This document shows, one piece after another, positions 17,762 through 26,067 of a stretch of 64,000 nt of DNA (its first letter is position 1; every line of letters begins with the position of its first letter). Both the position numbers and the translations under genes were made by a program. The notes beneath the pieces are model-generated. The model searched no databases, was not told where the DNA came from, and saw nothing but the letters and a program-made list of their open reading frames with translations. Source of the DNA: JACJWR01 sp964474045 (GTDB lineage: Bacteria; Actinomycetota; Actinomycetes; S36-B12; UBA10799); NCBI GenBank assembly GCA_964474045.1, contig CAYYRC010000008.1, positions 42,775-106,774 on the forward strand, in the 5' to 3' direction.

Positions 17762-18280
17762 TCAGGACCCGTCGGCGTCGGCCGCGGCCTCGGCCGCGTC
17801 GGCGGCCACCTGCTCGGCGTCATCGGCGACGACGAGGGCCTCGGTCGACAGCTCCTCGGCCGCCTCGGCCGCCTTGTCAGCCTCCGTGGGCTCGGCGTCG
17901 ACGGTCTTGGCCGGCTTCTTCGCGGGCTTCTCGGCGTTAGCGGCCGCGGTCACGGCCTCGGCGAAGACGGAGTCGCGGCTGGTCTTGGCCGCCGCCACCT
18001 CGAGTGAGCCCGCGGCATCGCCCTCGCCGGTGAACTTCTGCCAGTCGCCGGTCAGCTTCAGCAGCTTCTCGACCGCCTCGGTCGGCTTGGCGCCGACGCC
18101 CAGCCAGTACTGCACGCGGTCCGAGGCCACCTCGACGACCGACGGGTTGGGCAGCGGGTCGTAGATGCCCAGCTCCTCGATCGCCCGGCCATCGCGCTTG
18201 GTGCGCGAGTCGGCCACGATGACGCGGTACTGGGGGCGGTGAATCTTGCCGACGCGCTTGAGCTTGATCTTGACGGCCAC
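17762..18280 (-). CDS. rpsP: 30S ribosomal protein S16 with long Ala/Glu tail
   Basis: Small-subunit protein. Residues 1-80 are canonical S16 (MAVKIKLKRVGKIHRPQYRV; LGIYDPLPNP). About 90 further residues form an Ala/Glu/Asp-rich acidic tail with a short Lys/Pro patch, as seen in actinobacterial S16. It is the first gene of the rpsP-khpA-rimM-trmD-rplS group. The 194-base gap up to ffh (18281-18474) holds no gene and no promoter I could assign. Confidence 0.96.
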   Translation of the reverse strand: MAVKIKLKRVGKIHRPQYRVIVADSRTKRDGRAIEELGIYDPLPNPSVVEVASDRVQYWLGVGAKPTEAVEKLLKLTGDWQKFTGEGDAAGSLEVAAAKTSRDSVFAEAVTAAANAEKPAKKPAKTVDAEPTEADKAAEAAEELSTEALVVADDAEQVAADAAEAAADADGS

Positions 18281-18474
18281 GGGGTGGTCTTCTCCATTGT
18301 CTTCACGGGTGGACGCTCACGGGCGGCGCTGCGGGGGGCGCGTCGCTCGTCGCATCCGGATGGTCAGTCCGCTGGCGGGCGAGAGGGTCCTGCTGCGGAC
18401 ATAGCACGCCTAGTGTGCCAGACGCGCCCGCCGCTGCGGTCCAGACCCCACAGGTGCAAACCGCCGGACCTCCC

Positions 18475-20049
18475 TCACTGACCGCCGAGCAGCTTCTTCA
18501 GCTCCGGCGGCAGATCGGGCGCCTGGCCGGGCGCCGCCAGCGGGTCGCGCCCGGGCACCCCGGCATTCTCACCGCCCAACCGCAGGCCCGAGCCCGGCTC
18601 GGCCTGCTTGGTCAGCGAGGCCGCTGCGGCCTCCTGCTGGGCGCGCTTCGCCGGGTTGCCGCTGCGCCCCTTCTTCCCCCGGCGCTGCTGACCCGCCGCC
18701 TTGCCACGGGCCTTCTTGCCGCCTCCTCCGCCGCCGAGGCCGGGGATGCCCGCACCCATGCGGCGCATCATCTTCTGCGCCTGGGTGAACCGCTCCAGCA
18801 GTCCGTTCACCTCGCTGACGTGCACCCCGGCGCCCTTGGCGATCCGGGCGCGGCGGGAGCCGTTGAGGATCTGGGAGTTGCGCCGCTCCTGCGGGGTCAT
18901 CGACTGGATGATGGCCTGCACCCGGTCGATCTCGCGCTCGTCGAGCTGCTCGAGCTGCTTGCGCGCGTCGGCCATGCCGGGGAGCATCCCCATGAGCTTG
19001 CCCAGGTTGCCCATCTGCCGCACAGCCTGCATCTGCTCGAGGAAGTCCTCCAGCGTGAAGTCCTCCCCCGTGGCGAGCTTGTCCGCCATCGCGGCGGCCT
19101 GCTCCTCGGAGAAGGTCCGCTCGGCCTGCTCTATGAGCGTGAGGATGTCGCCCATGTCGAGGATGCGCGAGGCCATGCGGTCGGGGTGGAACGGCTCGAA
19201 GTCCTCGGGCTTCTCACCCGTGGAGGCGAACATGATCGGGCGACCGGTGACCTCGCGGACAGACAACGCGGCACCGCCTCGGGCGTCGCCGTCGAGCTTG
19301 GTGAGCACAACTCCGTCGAAGCCGACGCCCTCATTGAACGCCACCGCGGTGTTGACCGCGTCCTGGCCGATCATTGCGTCGATGACCAGCAGGACCTCGT
19401 CGGGGTCGATCGCGTCGCGAATGTTGCGCGCCTGATCCATCAGCTCGGCGTCGATGGCCAGGCGGCCGGCGGTGTCGACGACCACGACGTCGTAGCCGGC
19501 GTCCTTGGCGAACTGCACGCCGTTGCGCGACACCGCGACGGGATCGCCGACGCCGTTGCCCGGCTCGGGGGCGTAGACCCCCACCCCAACCCGCTCGGCC
19601 ACCACCCGGAGCTGGTCCACCGCGTTCGGCCGCTGCAGGTCAGCCGCGACCAGCAGCGGCCGGTGGCCCTGCTCCTTGAGCCAGCGGGCGAGCTTGCCGG
19701 CGAGGGTCGTCTTGCCAGAACCCTGCAGGCCGACCAGCATGAGCGTGGTCGGCGGGTTCTTCGCGTAGCGCAGCCGGCGGGTCTCGCCGCCGAGGATCTG
19801 CACGAGCTCCTCGTTGACGATCTTGATGACCTGCTGGGCCGGGTTGAGCGCCCCGGACACCTCGGCGCCGGTCGCCCGCTCGCGCACTCGCGAGGTGAAC
19901 GTGCGGACGACGGGCAGCGCCACGTCGGCGTCGAGCAGGGCCACGCGGATCTCGCGCACCGTCGCATCGACGTCGGCCTGCGACAGGCGTCCCTTGCCGC
20001 GCAGGTTCTTGAAGGTGGCGGTCAGGCGGTCAGACAGGGTTGCGAACAC
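18475..20049 (-). CDS. ffh: Signal recognition particle protein Ffh
   Basis: The SRP GTPase delivers nascent membrane proteins to FtsY. The 524-residue protein has the N helical bundle, G domain (GLQGSGKTT, DTAGRLAID, TKLDGDARGG), and Met-rich M domain (RQMGNLGKLMGMLPGM...). The last 75 residues are a Gly/Lys/Ala-rich tail. The GTG start is at 20049. It lies 66 bases downstream of glnD. Confidence 0.97.
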   Translation of the reverse strand: MFATLSDRLTATFKNLRGKGRLSQADVDATVREIRVALLDADVALPVVRTFTSRVRERATGAEVSGALNPAQQVIKIVNEELVQILGGETRRLRYAKNPPTTLMLVGLQGSGKTTLAGKLARWLKEQGHRPLLVAADLQRPNAVDQLRVVAERVGVGVYAPEPGNGVGDPVAVSRNGVQFAKDAGYDVVVVDTAGRLAIDAELMDQARNIRDAIDPDEVLLVIDAMIGQDAVNTAVAFNEGVGFDGVVLTKLDGDARGGAALSVREVTGRPIMFASTGEKPEDFEPFHPDRMASRILDMGDILTLIEQAERTFSEEQAAAMADKLATGEDFTLEDFLEQMQAVRQMGNLGKLMGMLPGMADARKQLEQLDEREIDRVQAIIQSMTPQERRNSQILNGSRRARIAKGAGVHVSEVNGLLERFTQAQKMMRRMGAGIPGLGGGGGGKKARGKAAGQQRRGKKGRSGNPAKRAQQEAAAASLTKQAEPGSGLRLGGENAGVPGRDPLAAPGQAPDLPPELKKLLGGQ

Positions 20050-20115
20050 GTGGCTTCCTCACGACGGCGACTGGCCAAGCCTAACGGCCGTCCCCCTCGG
20101 CCCACCCGAGGCCGC

Positions 20116-22698
20116 TCAGCCTCCCGCTCCGGCCGTCGGCACCTGGGCGGCGGCGAGCAGCTGCTCGCGCAGCCGGACGGCGACCGCCGGCGACAGCGGC
20201 GCCCCGCCAAGCCCACCCGGGTCATCGGCGACGAGGTAGAACACGTCCACCACATCCGCCCCCAGGGTGGCGACTTTGGCCGCCCGCACCGTTGCCCCCT
20301 CGGCGACGATCGTGTGCAGCAGCCGGTGCAACAGCCCGGAGGAGTCAGCCGCGCGGACCTCGATGACCGTGGCCGTGTCCGAGGCACCCGGCACGATGGT
20401 GACCCGGGGCGCCGGCGACGAGGCCGCGTTCACGCCCCTCCCAGCGGTAGCGCCGGCCGCGTCGGCCTCCCGGCGCATGATGCGGTCATGGGCCTGCAGG
20501 CTGCCATCGGACACCCGCCGCAGGTCGACGGCGATGCGATGGGCGTCCGGCACCTCGCCGAAGGACGGCACCACCCGCCAGGTGCTCACCGAGCGCCCGC
20601 CGACCGTCCCGGCCCGGGCCTCGATCACCCGCAGGCGGTGCAGGGCGAGCACGGCCGAGACGTCGGCGAGGACTGGCTGCGCGCCGTCCTGCCCCGCGTC
20701 GGCACCCACCACCAGCTCTTCCAGCCCGCTGCGCTCGTCGCGCAGGACCACCAGCCCCGTGGCCCCCGCTGCGACCTCCTCCAGCTCGCTGCGGGCCGGC
20801 AGGGCCACCTCGTGCCGTCCGGCCAGCGTCGAGCCCACGGCCTCGGCCAGGGCGTCCACGAGCGCGGCCTTCCACGGCGACCAGGCCGCCGGCCCGGTCG
20901 CCTGGGCGTCTGCTTTGGTCAGCGCCCAGAGGAGTTCCAGCACCTCAGAGCTCCCCAGCGCCGCGGCCACCGACGCCACGGTGGCGGGGTCGTCGATGTC
21001 GCGGCGGGTGGCGGTCTCGGAGAGCAGCAGATGATGGCGGACGAGGGCGACGACGGTCCCGCAGTCCGCGGCGTCGAAACCCATGCGCGGCAGCACCTCC
21101 GCAGCAATCTCGGCCCCCACCTCGCTGTGCCGGGCGGCACCGGCGGGCTTGCCGATGTCATGCAGGATTGCCGCCGTCAGCAACAGGTCCGGCCGTGAGA
21201 CGTCGCGCGCGAGGGCCGAGGCGCAGACGGCGGTCTGCAGGCTGTGGCGGTCCACCGTGTGGATATGCACAGGATTGTGCTGCGGAGCGCTGCGGGTTGG
21301 CTCCCACTCCGGGATCAGACGCGTGATCAGATCCTCCTGGTCCAACGACTCCCACACCGGGATCGCGCCGGGCCCGGCGCCGATCAGACCGATGAAGTCG
21401 TTGCGCATGGCGTCGGTCCACGGAACCGGCATCGCCCCGGACGTCTCGGCCAGATGCCTGAGGGTGGCGGGCGAGATGCGCAGGCCCGCTCGGGCGGTCG
21501 CCGACGCCAGGCGCAGGATGAGCCCCGGATCGCGCCCCGGGCGGGCGTCACGGGCCAGCACGACCTCGCCGTCGGACACCACCGCACCCTCCGCCAAGGG
21601 AGTGCGGGCGGGCGGCAGCCGGTCGGGCAGACGGCGCCGGCGCATGCCCGGCAGCCTGGACGGGCGGCGCAGCCGATCCACCCGGTGCCACACCACATCA
21701 GAGGCCCAGTCGATGGTGCGCCCGGCGCCTGACACGGCGCGCAGCAGCCCGTCCCCGTCGCCGCGCGGGTCGTCGATCCCCAGCATCATCGCGATTGCCG
21801 GCTGCTCCTGGCGCAGCAGCTTGTCGCTACTCCTGCCAGTGGTGGTGTGCAGGGCGTCACGGACGTCCAGCAACAGCTGGTACGGCTCGGCCAGGCGCCC
21901 CCGCGGCACGTCGGTGACCGATGACGCGGCGATGGCGCGCATGATCACCACATCCCGCAGACCACCCAGGCTGTCCTTGACATCCGGCTCCTGCAGGTAG
22001 GCCAGCTCGCCGAACGTGGAGCGCCGGGCCTCGACGAGTTCACGCAGCTCCCCCAGCCGCTCCGCCGCCCGGGCCCGCCAGTCCGACAGGGCCGACGCGC
22101 GCAGGCCGGCGAGCAGGGTCTGATCGCCGACCACCGTCCGGGCGTCCAGCAGGCCCAGCATCACCTTGAGGTCGGCGTTGGCCATCCGGCGCGACTGCGC
22201 CGGCGTCCGCACGCTGTGGTCCAGCCGAAGGCCGGCGTCCCAGACGGGGTACCAGATGCGATCGGCGACGTCGTCCACTGCGGTCCCCGGGCTGTGCAGC
22301 AGCACCAGATCCACGTCGCTGCCCGGCGACAGCTCGCGCCGTCCGTAGCCGCCGACGGCCACCAGAGCCGAGCCCTGCGCGGGCGCCCCGGAACGCTGGA
22401 AGACCTCCCGCAGCCAGCCGTCGGTCAAATCCGAGAGCGCCGCGCGGCGCTGGGCCGCGGGCAGTTCCGGCGTCCACGGCCGCGCGATGGCCTCGGCGCG
22501 CTGGCGGCGAAATGCCGCGGGGTCGGTCACGTGGGCCAGCACATCAGACTCCTCTGCCTGTTCGGGCTGCGGGGACGTTCGGACAGTCGCCGGCTCGCCG
22601 GGCCGGCCGCCGGGCCGGCCGCCGACCTCGGGTTGGCGGGAACGGCCGCGGCGGGACCGGCGTGATGCCGATCCCGCCGCGAACCTGCGCAGTGGCAC
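20116..22698 (-). CDS. glnD: PII nucleotidyltransferase GlnD
   Basis: Modifies and demodifies PII according to nitrogen status. In actinobacteria the modification is adenylylation rather than uridylylation. The 860-residue protein has the nucleotidyltransferase motif GGYGRRELSPGSDVDLVLL (near 113-131), an HD domain (ILHDIGKPAGAARHSEVG), and C-terminal ACT-type regions. The first 50 residues are Arg/Pro-rich. The GTG start has CGGGAG 5 bases upstream, 13 bases after the glnB stop. Confidence 0.94.
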   Translation of the reverse strand: MPLRRFAAGSASRRSRRGRSRQPEVGGRPGGRPGEPATVRTSPQPEQAEESDVLAHVTDPAAFRRQRAEAIARPWTPELPAAQRRAALSDLTDGWLREVFQRSGAPAQGSALVAVGGYGRRELSPGSDVDLVLLHSPGTAVDDVADRIWYPVWDAGLRLDHSVRTPAQSRRMANADLKVMLGLLDARTVVGDQTLLAGLRASALSDWRARAAERLGELRELVEARRSTFGELAYLQEPDVKDSLGGLRDVVIMRAIAASSVTDVPRGRLAEPYQLLLDVRDALHTTTGRSSDKLLRQEQPAIAMMLGIDDPRGDGDGLLRAVSGAGRTIDWASDVVWHRVDRLRRPSRLPGMRRRRLPDRLPPARTPLAEGAVVSDGEVVLARDARPGRDPGLILRLASATARAGLRISPATLRHLAETSGAMPVPWTDAMRNDFIGLIGAGPGAIPVWESLDQEDLITRLIPEWEPTRSAPQHNPVHIHTVDRHSLQTAVCASALARDVSRPDLLLTAAILHDIGKPAGAARHSEVGAEIAAEVLPRMGFDAADCGTVVALVRHHLLLSETATRRDIDDPATVASVAAALGSSEVLELLWALTKADAQATGPAAWSPWKAALVDALAEAVGSTLAGRHEVALPARSELEEVAAGATGLVVLRDERSGLEELVVGADAGQDGAQPVLADVSAVLALHRLRVIEARAGTVGGRSVSTWRVVPSFGEVPDAHRIAVDLRRVSDGSLQAHDRIMRREADAAGATAGRGVNAASSPAPRVTIVPGASDTATVIEVRAADSSGLLHRLLHTIVAEGATVRAAKVATLGADVVDVFYLVADDPGGLGGAPLSPAVAVRLREQLLAAAQVPTAGAGG

Positions 22699-22711
22699 GG
22701 GGACTCCCGGA

Positions 22712-23050
22712 CTACAGCGCGTCCGCGCCGCGCTCGCCGGTGCGGACCCGAACCAGGTCCTCGACCGGCGTCAGCCACACCTTGCCGTCGCCGATCTTGC
22801 CGGTGGCGGCGGACTTGGTGATGAGGTTGACGACGTCGGCGGCGTCGGAGTCGTCGACCACGACCTCAATCTTGATCTTCGGGATCAGGTCGACGGTGTA
22901 CTCCGCCCCCCGGTAGACCTCGGTGTGGCCACCCTGCCGGCCGTAGCCGGCGACCTCGGTCACGGTCAGGCCGTGGATACCGAAGGTCTGCAGGGCCTCT
23001 TTGACGTCGTCGAGCCGGAACGGCTTGATCACTGCGGTGACGAGCTTCAT
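22712..23050 (-). CDS. glnB: PII nitrogen-signalling protein (GlnB/GlnK)
   Basis: A 112-residue trimeric sensor of ATP/ADP and 2-oxoglutarate. The T-loop is intact (YRGAEYTVDLIPK) with Tyr51, the residue modified by GlnD-type enzymes. The ATG overlaps the amt stop by four bases, so the PII protein is made together with its transporter partner, as for GlnK. Confidence 0.96.
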   Translation of the reverse strand: MKLVTAVIKPFRLDDVKEALQTFGIHGLTVTEVAGYGRQGGHTEVYRGAEYTVDLIPKIKIEVVVDDSDAADVVNLITKSAATGKIGDGKVWLTPVEDLVRVRTGERGADAL

Positions 23051-24387
23051 GCGGACACCTCCTGGGTGCTCTTGGTAGCGGAACTTGCTGGGGCAGCGGC
23101 GCCGGCGAAGCTGCCGCCGTAGCCGTCAGAGGACTCGTACGCGGTCTCCGCGTGCTCGCCCAGGTCGATGCCGGCCAGCTCGGCGTCACGGTCGATCCGG
23201 AAGCCCATGGTCGCCTTGAGGGCGTAGCCGATCGCGAACGTGAGGATCAGGCTGTAGGCCAGCACCGCACCCGCGGCGATTGCCTGCTTGCCCAGCTGCG
23301 AGAGCCCGCCGCCGTAGAGGAGGCCGTCAACCGCGGCAGGTGCCTCGGCGGTGGCCACGAAGCCGATCATCAGCGTGCCGACGAGGCCGCCCACCAGGTG
23401 GACACCCACCACGTCGAGCGAGTCGTCGAAGCCGAACTTGTACTTCAGGCCGACAGCCAGGGCGCAGAGCACGCCGGCCGCGATGCCGATGGCCAGGGCG
23501 CCGAGGACGTTCACCGACGAACACGCCGGGGTGATGGCCACCAGGCCGGCCACCGCACCAGAAGCCGCGCCCAGCGAGGTCGCCTTACCGTCGCGGATCC
23601 GCTCGGTGAGCATCCAGGCCAGCGAGGACATGGCCGTGGCGGTCAGGGTCATCACCCAGACGACCGAGGCGGTGGCACCGGCGGTCAGCGCCGAGCCGGC
23701 GTTGAAGCCGAACCAGCCGAACCAGAGAAGGCCAGCACCGAGCATCACGAAGGGCAGGTTGTGCGGGCGGAAGGCAGTCTTGCCGAAGCCGATGCGCTTG
23801 CCCAGCACGATCGCCAGCGCGAGACCGGCCGCACCAGCGTTGATGTGCACTGCAGTACCGCCGGCGAAGTCGATCGCGCCGAGCTTGTTGGCGATCCAGC
23901 CACCGGTGTAGGAGCCGTCCTTGCTGCTGAACGCGAAGACCCAGTGCGCCACCGGGAAGTACACCACCGTGGCCCAGATCGCCGCAAACACCATCCAGGT
24001 GCCGAACCGGGCGCGGTCGGCGATGGCGCCGCTGATGAGCGCGACAGTGATGATCGCGAACACGGCCTGGAAGGCCACGAACGCCATCGACGGGATCGAC
24101 CCGCTGACCGACTCGGGGTTCATGAGGCCCTTCAGACCCAGGAACTCGGTCGGGTCGCCGAGCAGGCCCATGCCCCCGACGCTGTCGCCGAAGGCGAAGG
24201 AGTACCCGTAGAGCACCCAGAGCACCGTGATCAACGCCAGGGCGCCGAAGCTCATCATCATCATGTTCAGGACGCTCTTCATGCGGACCATGCCGCCGTA
24301 GAAGAACGCCAGGGCGGGCGTCATGAGGAGCACCATCGCCGCACTCACGAGCACCCAGGCGGTATCGCCACTGCTGATTTCCGGCAT
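23047..24387 (-). CDS. amt: Ammonium transporter Amt
   Basis: A trimeric channel-type ammonium carrier with 11 predicted membrane helices in 446 residues. The twin pore histidines are in FAGGTAVHINAG and VGVHLVGG. Signature text includes LISGAIADRARF and PFVMLGAGLLWFGWFGFNAGS. The C-terminal tail is soluble and Ala/Ser-rich. A ribosome site GAGAGGA precedes ATG 24387. A GlnR-like operator lies upstream, so induction under nitrogen limitation is expected. Confidence 0.96.
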   Translation of the reverse strand: MPEISSGDTAWVLVSAAMVLLMTPALAFFYGGMVRMKSVLNMMMMSFGALALITVLWVLYGYSFAFGDSVGGMGLLGDPTEFLGLKGLMNPESVSGSIPSMAFVAFQAVFAIITVALISGAIADRARFGTWMVFAAIWATVVYFPVAHWVFAFSSKDGSYTGGWIANKLGAIDFAGGTAVHINAGAAGLALAIVLGKRIGFGKTAFRPHNLPFVMLGAGLLWFGWFGFNAGSALTAGATASVVWVMTLTATAMSSLAWMLTERIRDGKATSLGAASGAVAGLVAITPACSSVNVLGALAIGIAAGVLCALAVGLKYKFGFDDSLDVVGVHLVGGLVGTLMIGFVATAEAPAAVDGLLYGGGLSQLGKQAIAAGAVLAYSLILTFAIGYALKATMGFRIDRDAELAGIDLGEHAETAYESSDGYGGSFAGAAAPASSATKSTQEVSA

Positions 24388-24439
24388 TTCGATTTCCTCT
24401 CGTTCACTGCCGTGGACAAGAGAAGGTTCGCCCGCCGCT

Positions 24440-24477
24440 GTTTCGTTCCGGGCTAATGCGGGTTTCGCCGAGGTGAC
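24440..24477 (-). promoter_or_regulatory. Candidate GlnR operator upstream of amt-glnB-glnD
   Basis: Reading toward amt, the sequence is GTCAC-N6-GAAAC-N6-TAGCC-N6-GAAAC. The actinobacterial GlnR box is gTnAC-N6-GaAAC repeated twice. Three of the four boxes match fully, all three spacers are 6 bases, and only the third box is degenerate. The site ends 53 bases before the amt start. GlnR itself is not in the window. Confidence 0.75.
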
Positions 24478-24553
24478 GTTCGGGATCCAGATGTTGCGCT
24501 TGTGTAAACGTTGCCGTCATAGCGTCCGGCGGCCCCCGGTTGGGCCGCAGCCG

Positions 24554-25765
24554 TCAGTCCAGCAGCGCGTCCACGAAAGACTCCGGCTCGAACGGCGCCA
24601 GGTCGTCGGGGCCCTCACCCAGGCCGACGAGCTTCACCGGTACGCCCAGCTCGCGCTGCACCGACACGACGATGCCCCCCTTCGCCGTGCCGTCCAGCTT
24701 GGTCAGCACGATGCCGGTGACATCCACGACCTCTGCGAAGACCCGGGCCTGCGTCAGGCCGTTCTGCCCCGTGGTGGCGTCCAGCACCAGCAGCACCTCG
24801 GTCACCGGCGCCTGCTTCTCGGCCACCCGCTTGACCTTGCCGAGCTCGTCCATCAGCCCGACCTTGGTGTGCAGGCGGCCGGCGGTGTCGATGATGACGA
24901 CGTCCACGCCCTCGTCCTGGCCATCCTTCACGGCGTCGAAGGCGATGGCGGCTGGGTCTGAGCCCTCGGGGCCGCGCACGACGGTGGCACCTACGCGATC
25001 GCCCCACGTCTGCAGCTGCTCGGAGGCTGCGGCGCGGAACGTGTCGGCCGCGCCAAGCACCACCGTGCGATCGTCGGCGATGAGCAGGCGGGCGATCTTG
25101 CCGGTGGTGGTGGTCTTGCCGGTGCCGTTGACCCCGACCATGAGCATGACCGCCGGGATGCCGTCGCCGGCCGCCGAGGTGTGCAGGGCGCGGTCCATCG
25201 TGGGGTCGACCAGCTCGATCAGGTCCGCGCGCAGCATGGCCTTGACGCGCTCGGGGTCCGAGGTCCCCTCCACCCGCACCTGGGTCCGGAGCTTGTCGAC
25301 GAGCTCCTGGGCCGGGCCGACTCCCAGGTCGCTCATGATGAGCGTGTCCTCGATCTCCTCCCAGGTGGCCTCGTCGATGTTCTCAGCGCTCAACAAGACC
25401 AGCAGCACCTTGCCCAAGGCGCTGTTCGATCGCGCCAGGCGGGCCTTCAGACGGACCCAGCGCCCAGCAGCGGGAGCCGGCACCTCCAGCGTCGGGGCGA
25501 CCTCGACGACCTCAGCCTCGACCACCTCGCCGGGCTCCAGCAGGGCCGTGCCCGCGCCGGGCAGGCCCACGTCGGTGACCCCACGGCGCTCGGTGTCGCG
25601 CGGCGTGCTGGCATCGTCGCCGACGCCAGGGGTGTAGTCGATCCCGGGGCGCTGCGGCGGCGGGGCGATGGAACGCTGACGCCGCGCCCGCACGACTCCG
25701 TAGGTTGCGCCGCCGGCTACGAGCACGACGGCCAGCACGATCAAGACGATGACAAGGGTGTTCAC
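24554..25765 (-). CDS. ftsY: SRP receptor GTPase FtsY
   Basis: Docks the SRP-ribosome complex at the membrane. With GTG 25765 the protein has 403 residues: one N-terminal membrane helix (about 1-22), an acidic linker, and the NG domain with VGVNGTGKTTTTGK, LGAADTFRAAA, DTAGRLHTK and TKLDGTAKGG. GTG 25783 is also in frame, but GGGAGG lies between the two and favours 25765. It is the SRP partner of ffh, separated from it by the nitrogen genes. Confidence 0.94.
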   Translation of the reverse strand: MNTLVIVLIVLAVVLVAGGATYGVVRARRQRSIAPPPQRPGIDYTPGVGDDASTPRDTERRGVTDVGLPGAGTALLEPGEVVEAEVVEVAPTLEVPAPAAGRWVRLKARLARSNSALGKVLLVLLSAENIDEATWEEIEDTLIMSDLGVGPAQELVDKLRTQVRVEGTSDPERVKAMLRADLIELVDPTMDRALHTSAAGDGIPAVMLMVGVNGTGKTTTTGKIARLLIADDRTVVLGAADTFRAAASEQLQTWGDRVGATVVRGPEGSDPAAIAFDAVKDGQDEGVDVVIIDTAGRLHTKVGLMDELGKVKRVAEKQAPVTEVLLVLDATTGQNGLTQARVFAEVVDVTGIVLTKLDGTAKGGIVVSVQRELGVPVKLVGLGEGPDDLAPFEPESFVDALLD

Positions 25766-25969
25766 GGTCCACAATCCTCCCACCGCGGCGCGGGTCGCAC
25801 TCTGGCGGCCGGCGCCTCCGTGCTGGTGTCGCCATTCTTCGCGCTGCTACCCGCCGGTTCGCTGCGACTGCGCTCAGCAAGACGCGCGCACGCCGGCCTG
25901 CCCGGACCGCGTGGGCACGCCGTCGAACAAGACCCGATGTCGCCACAGGGGAATCTGCCCCCGAAGGGG

Positions 25970-25997
25970 TTGACACCGGTGTCAGGTTTGGTAGGTT
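25970..25997 (+). promoter_or_regulatory. Sigma-70-type promoter with palindrome over the -35
   Basis: TTGACA at 25970-25975 is a perfect -35. TAGGTT at 25992-25997 fits the -10 consensus, with a 16-base spacer. The -35 is embedded in the perfect 14-base palindrome TGACACCGGTGTCA (25971-25984), a possible second operator. The promoter points at the DUF222/HNH gene. Confidence 0.65.
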
Positions 25998-26006
25998 AGA
26001 GGTATT

Positions 26007-26020
26007 CGAACTTATGTTCG
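26007..26020 (+). promoter_or_regulatory. LexA/SOS box
   Basis: CGAAC-TTAT-GTTCG is a perfect inverted repeat matching the mycobacterial SOS box (TCGAAC-N4-GTTCGA). It starts 10 bases after the -10, so bound LexA would block transcription. A nearby in-frame ATG (26014) lies inside the box and is therefore unlikely to be the translation start. Confidence 0.8.
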
Positions 26021-26067
26021 TCGGCGGGCCGGGGGGCCCGTCGACCCGGGGGAGGGGGTGGTCGGTC

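Larger units (their letters stand above)
25766..26067. other. Divergent intergenic region between ftsY and the DUF222/HNH gene
   Basis: About 300 bases without a supported gene. The right-hand third (25970-26020) holds a promoter, a palindrome and an SOS box, annotated separately. I see no recognisable element in the left two thirds, which must contain the ftsY promoter. Confidence 0.6.

Noticed and set aside
16067..18007. 646-codon plus-strand open frame over trmD, rimM, khpA and rpsP
   Set aside because: Antisense shadow; the minus-strand genes in this stretch are all complete and typical.
18415..21198. Long plus-strand open frame over ffh and glnD
   Set aside because: It is antisense to two well-recognised genes, has an Arg/His/Gly-rich composition with no domain, and results from high GC with few stop codons.
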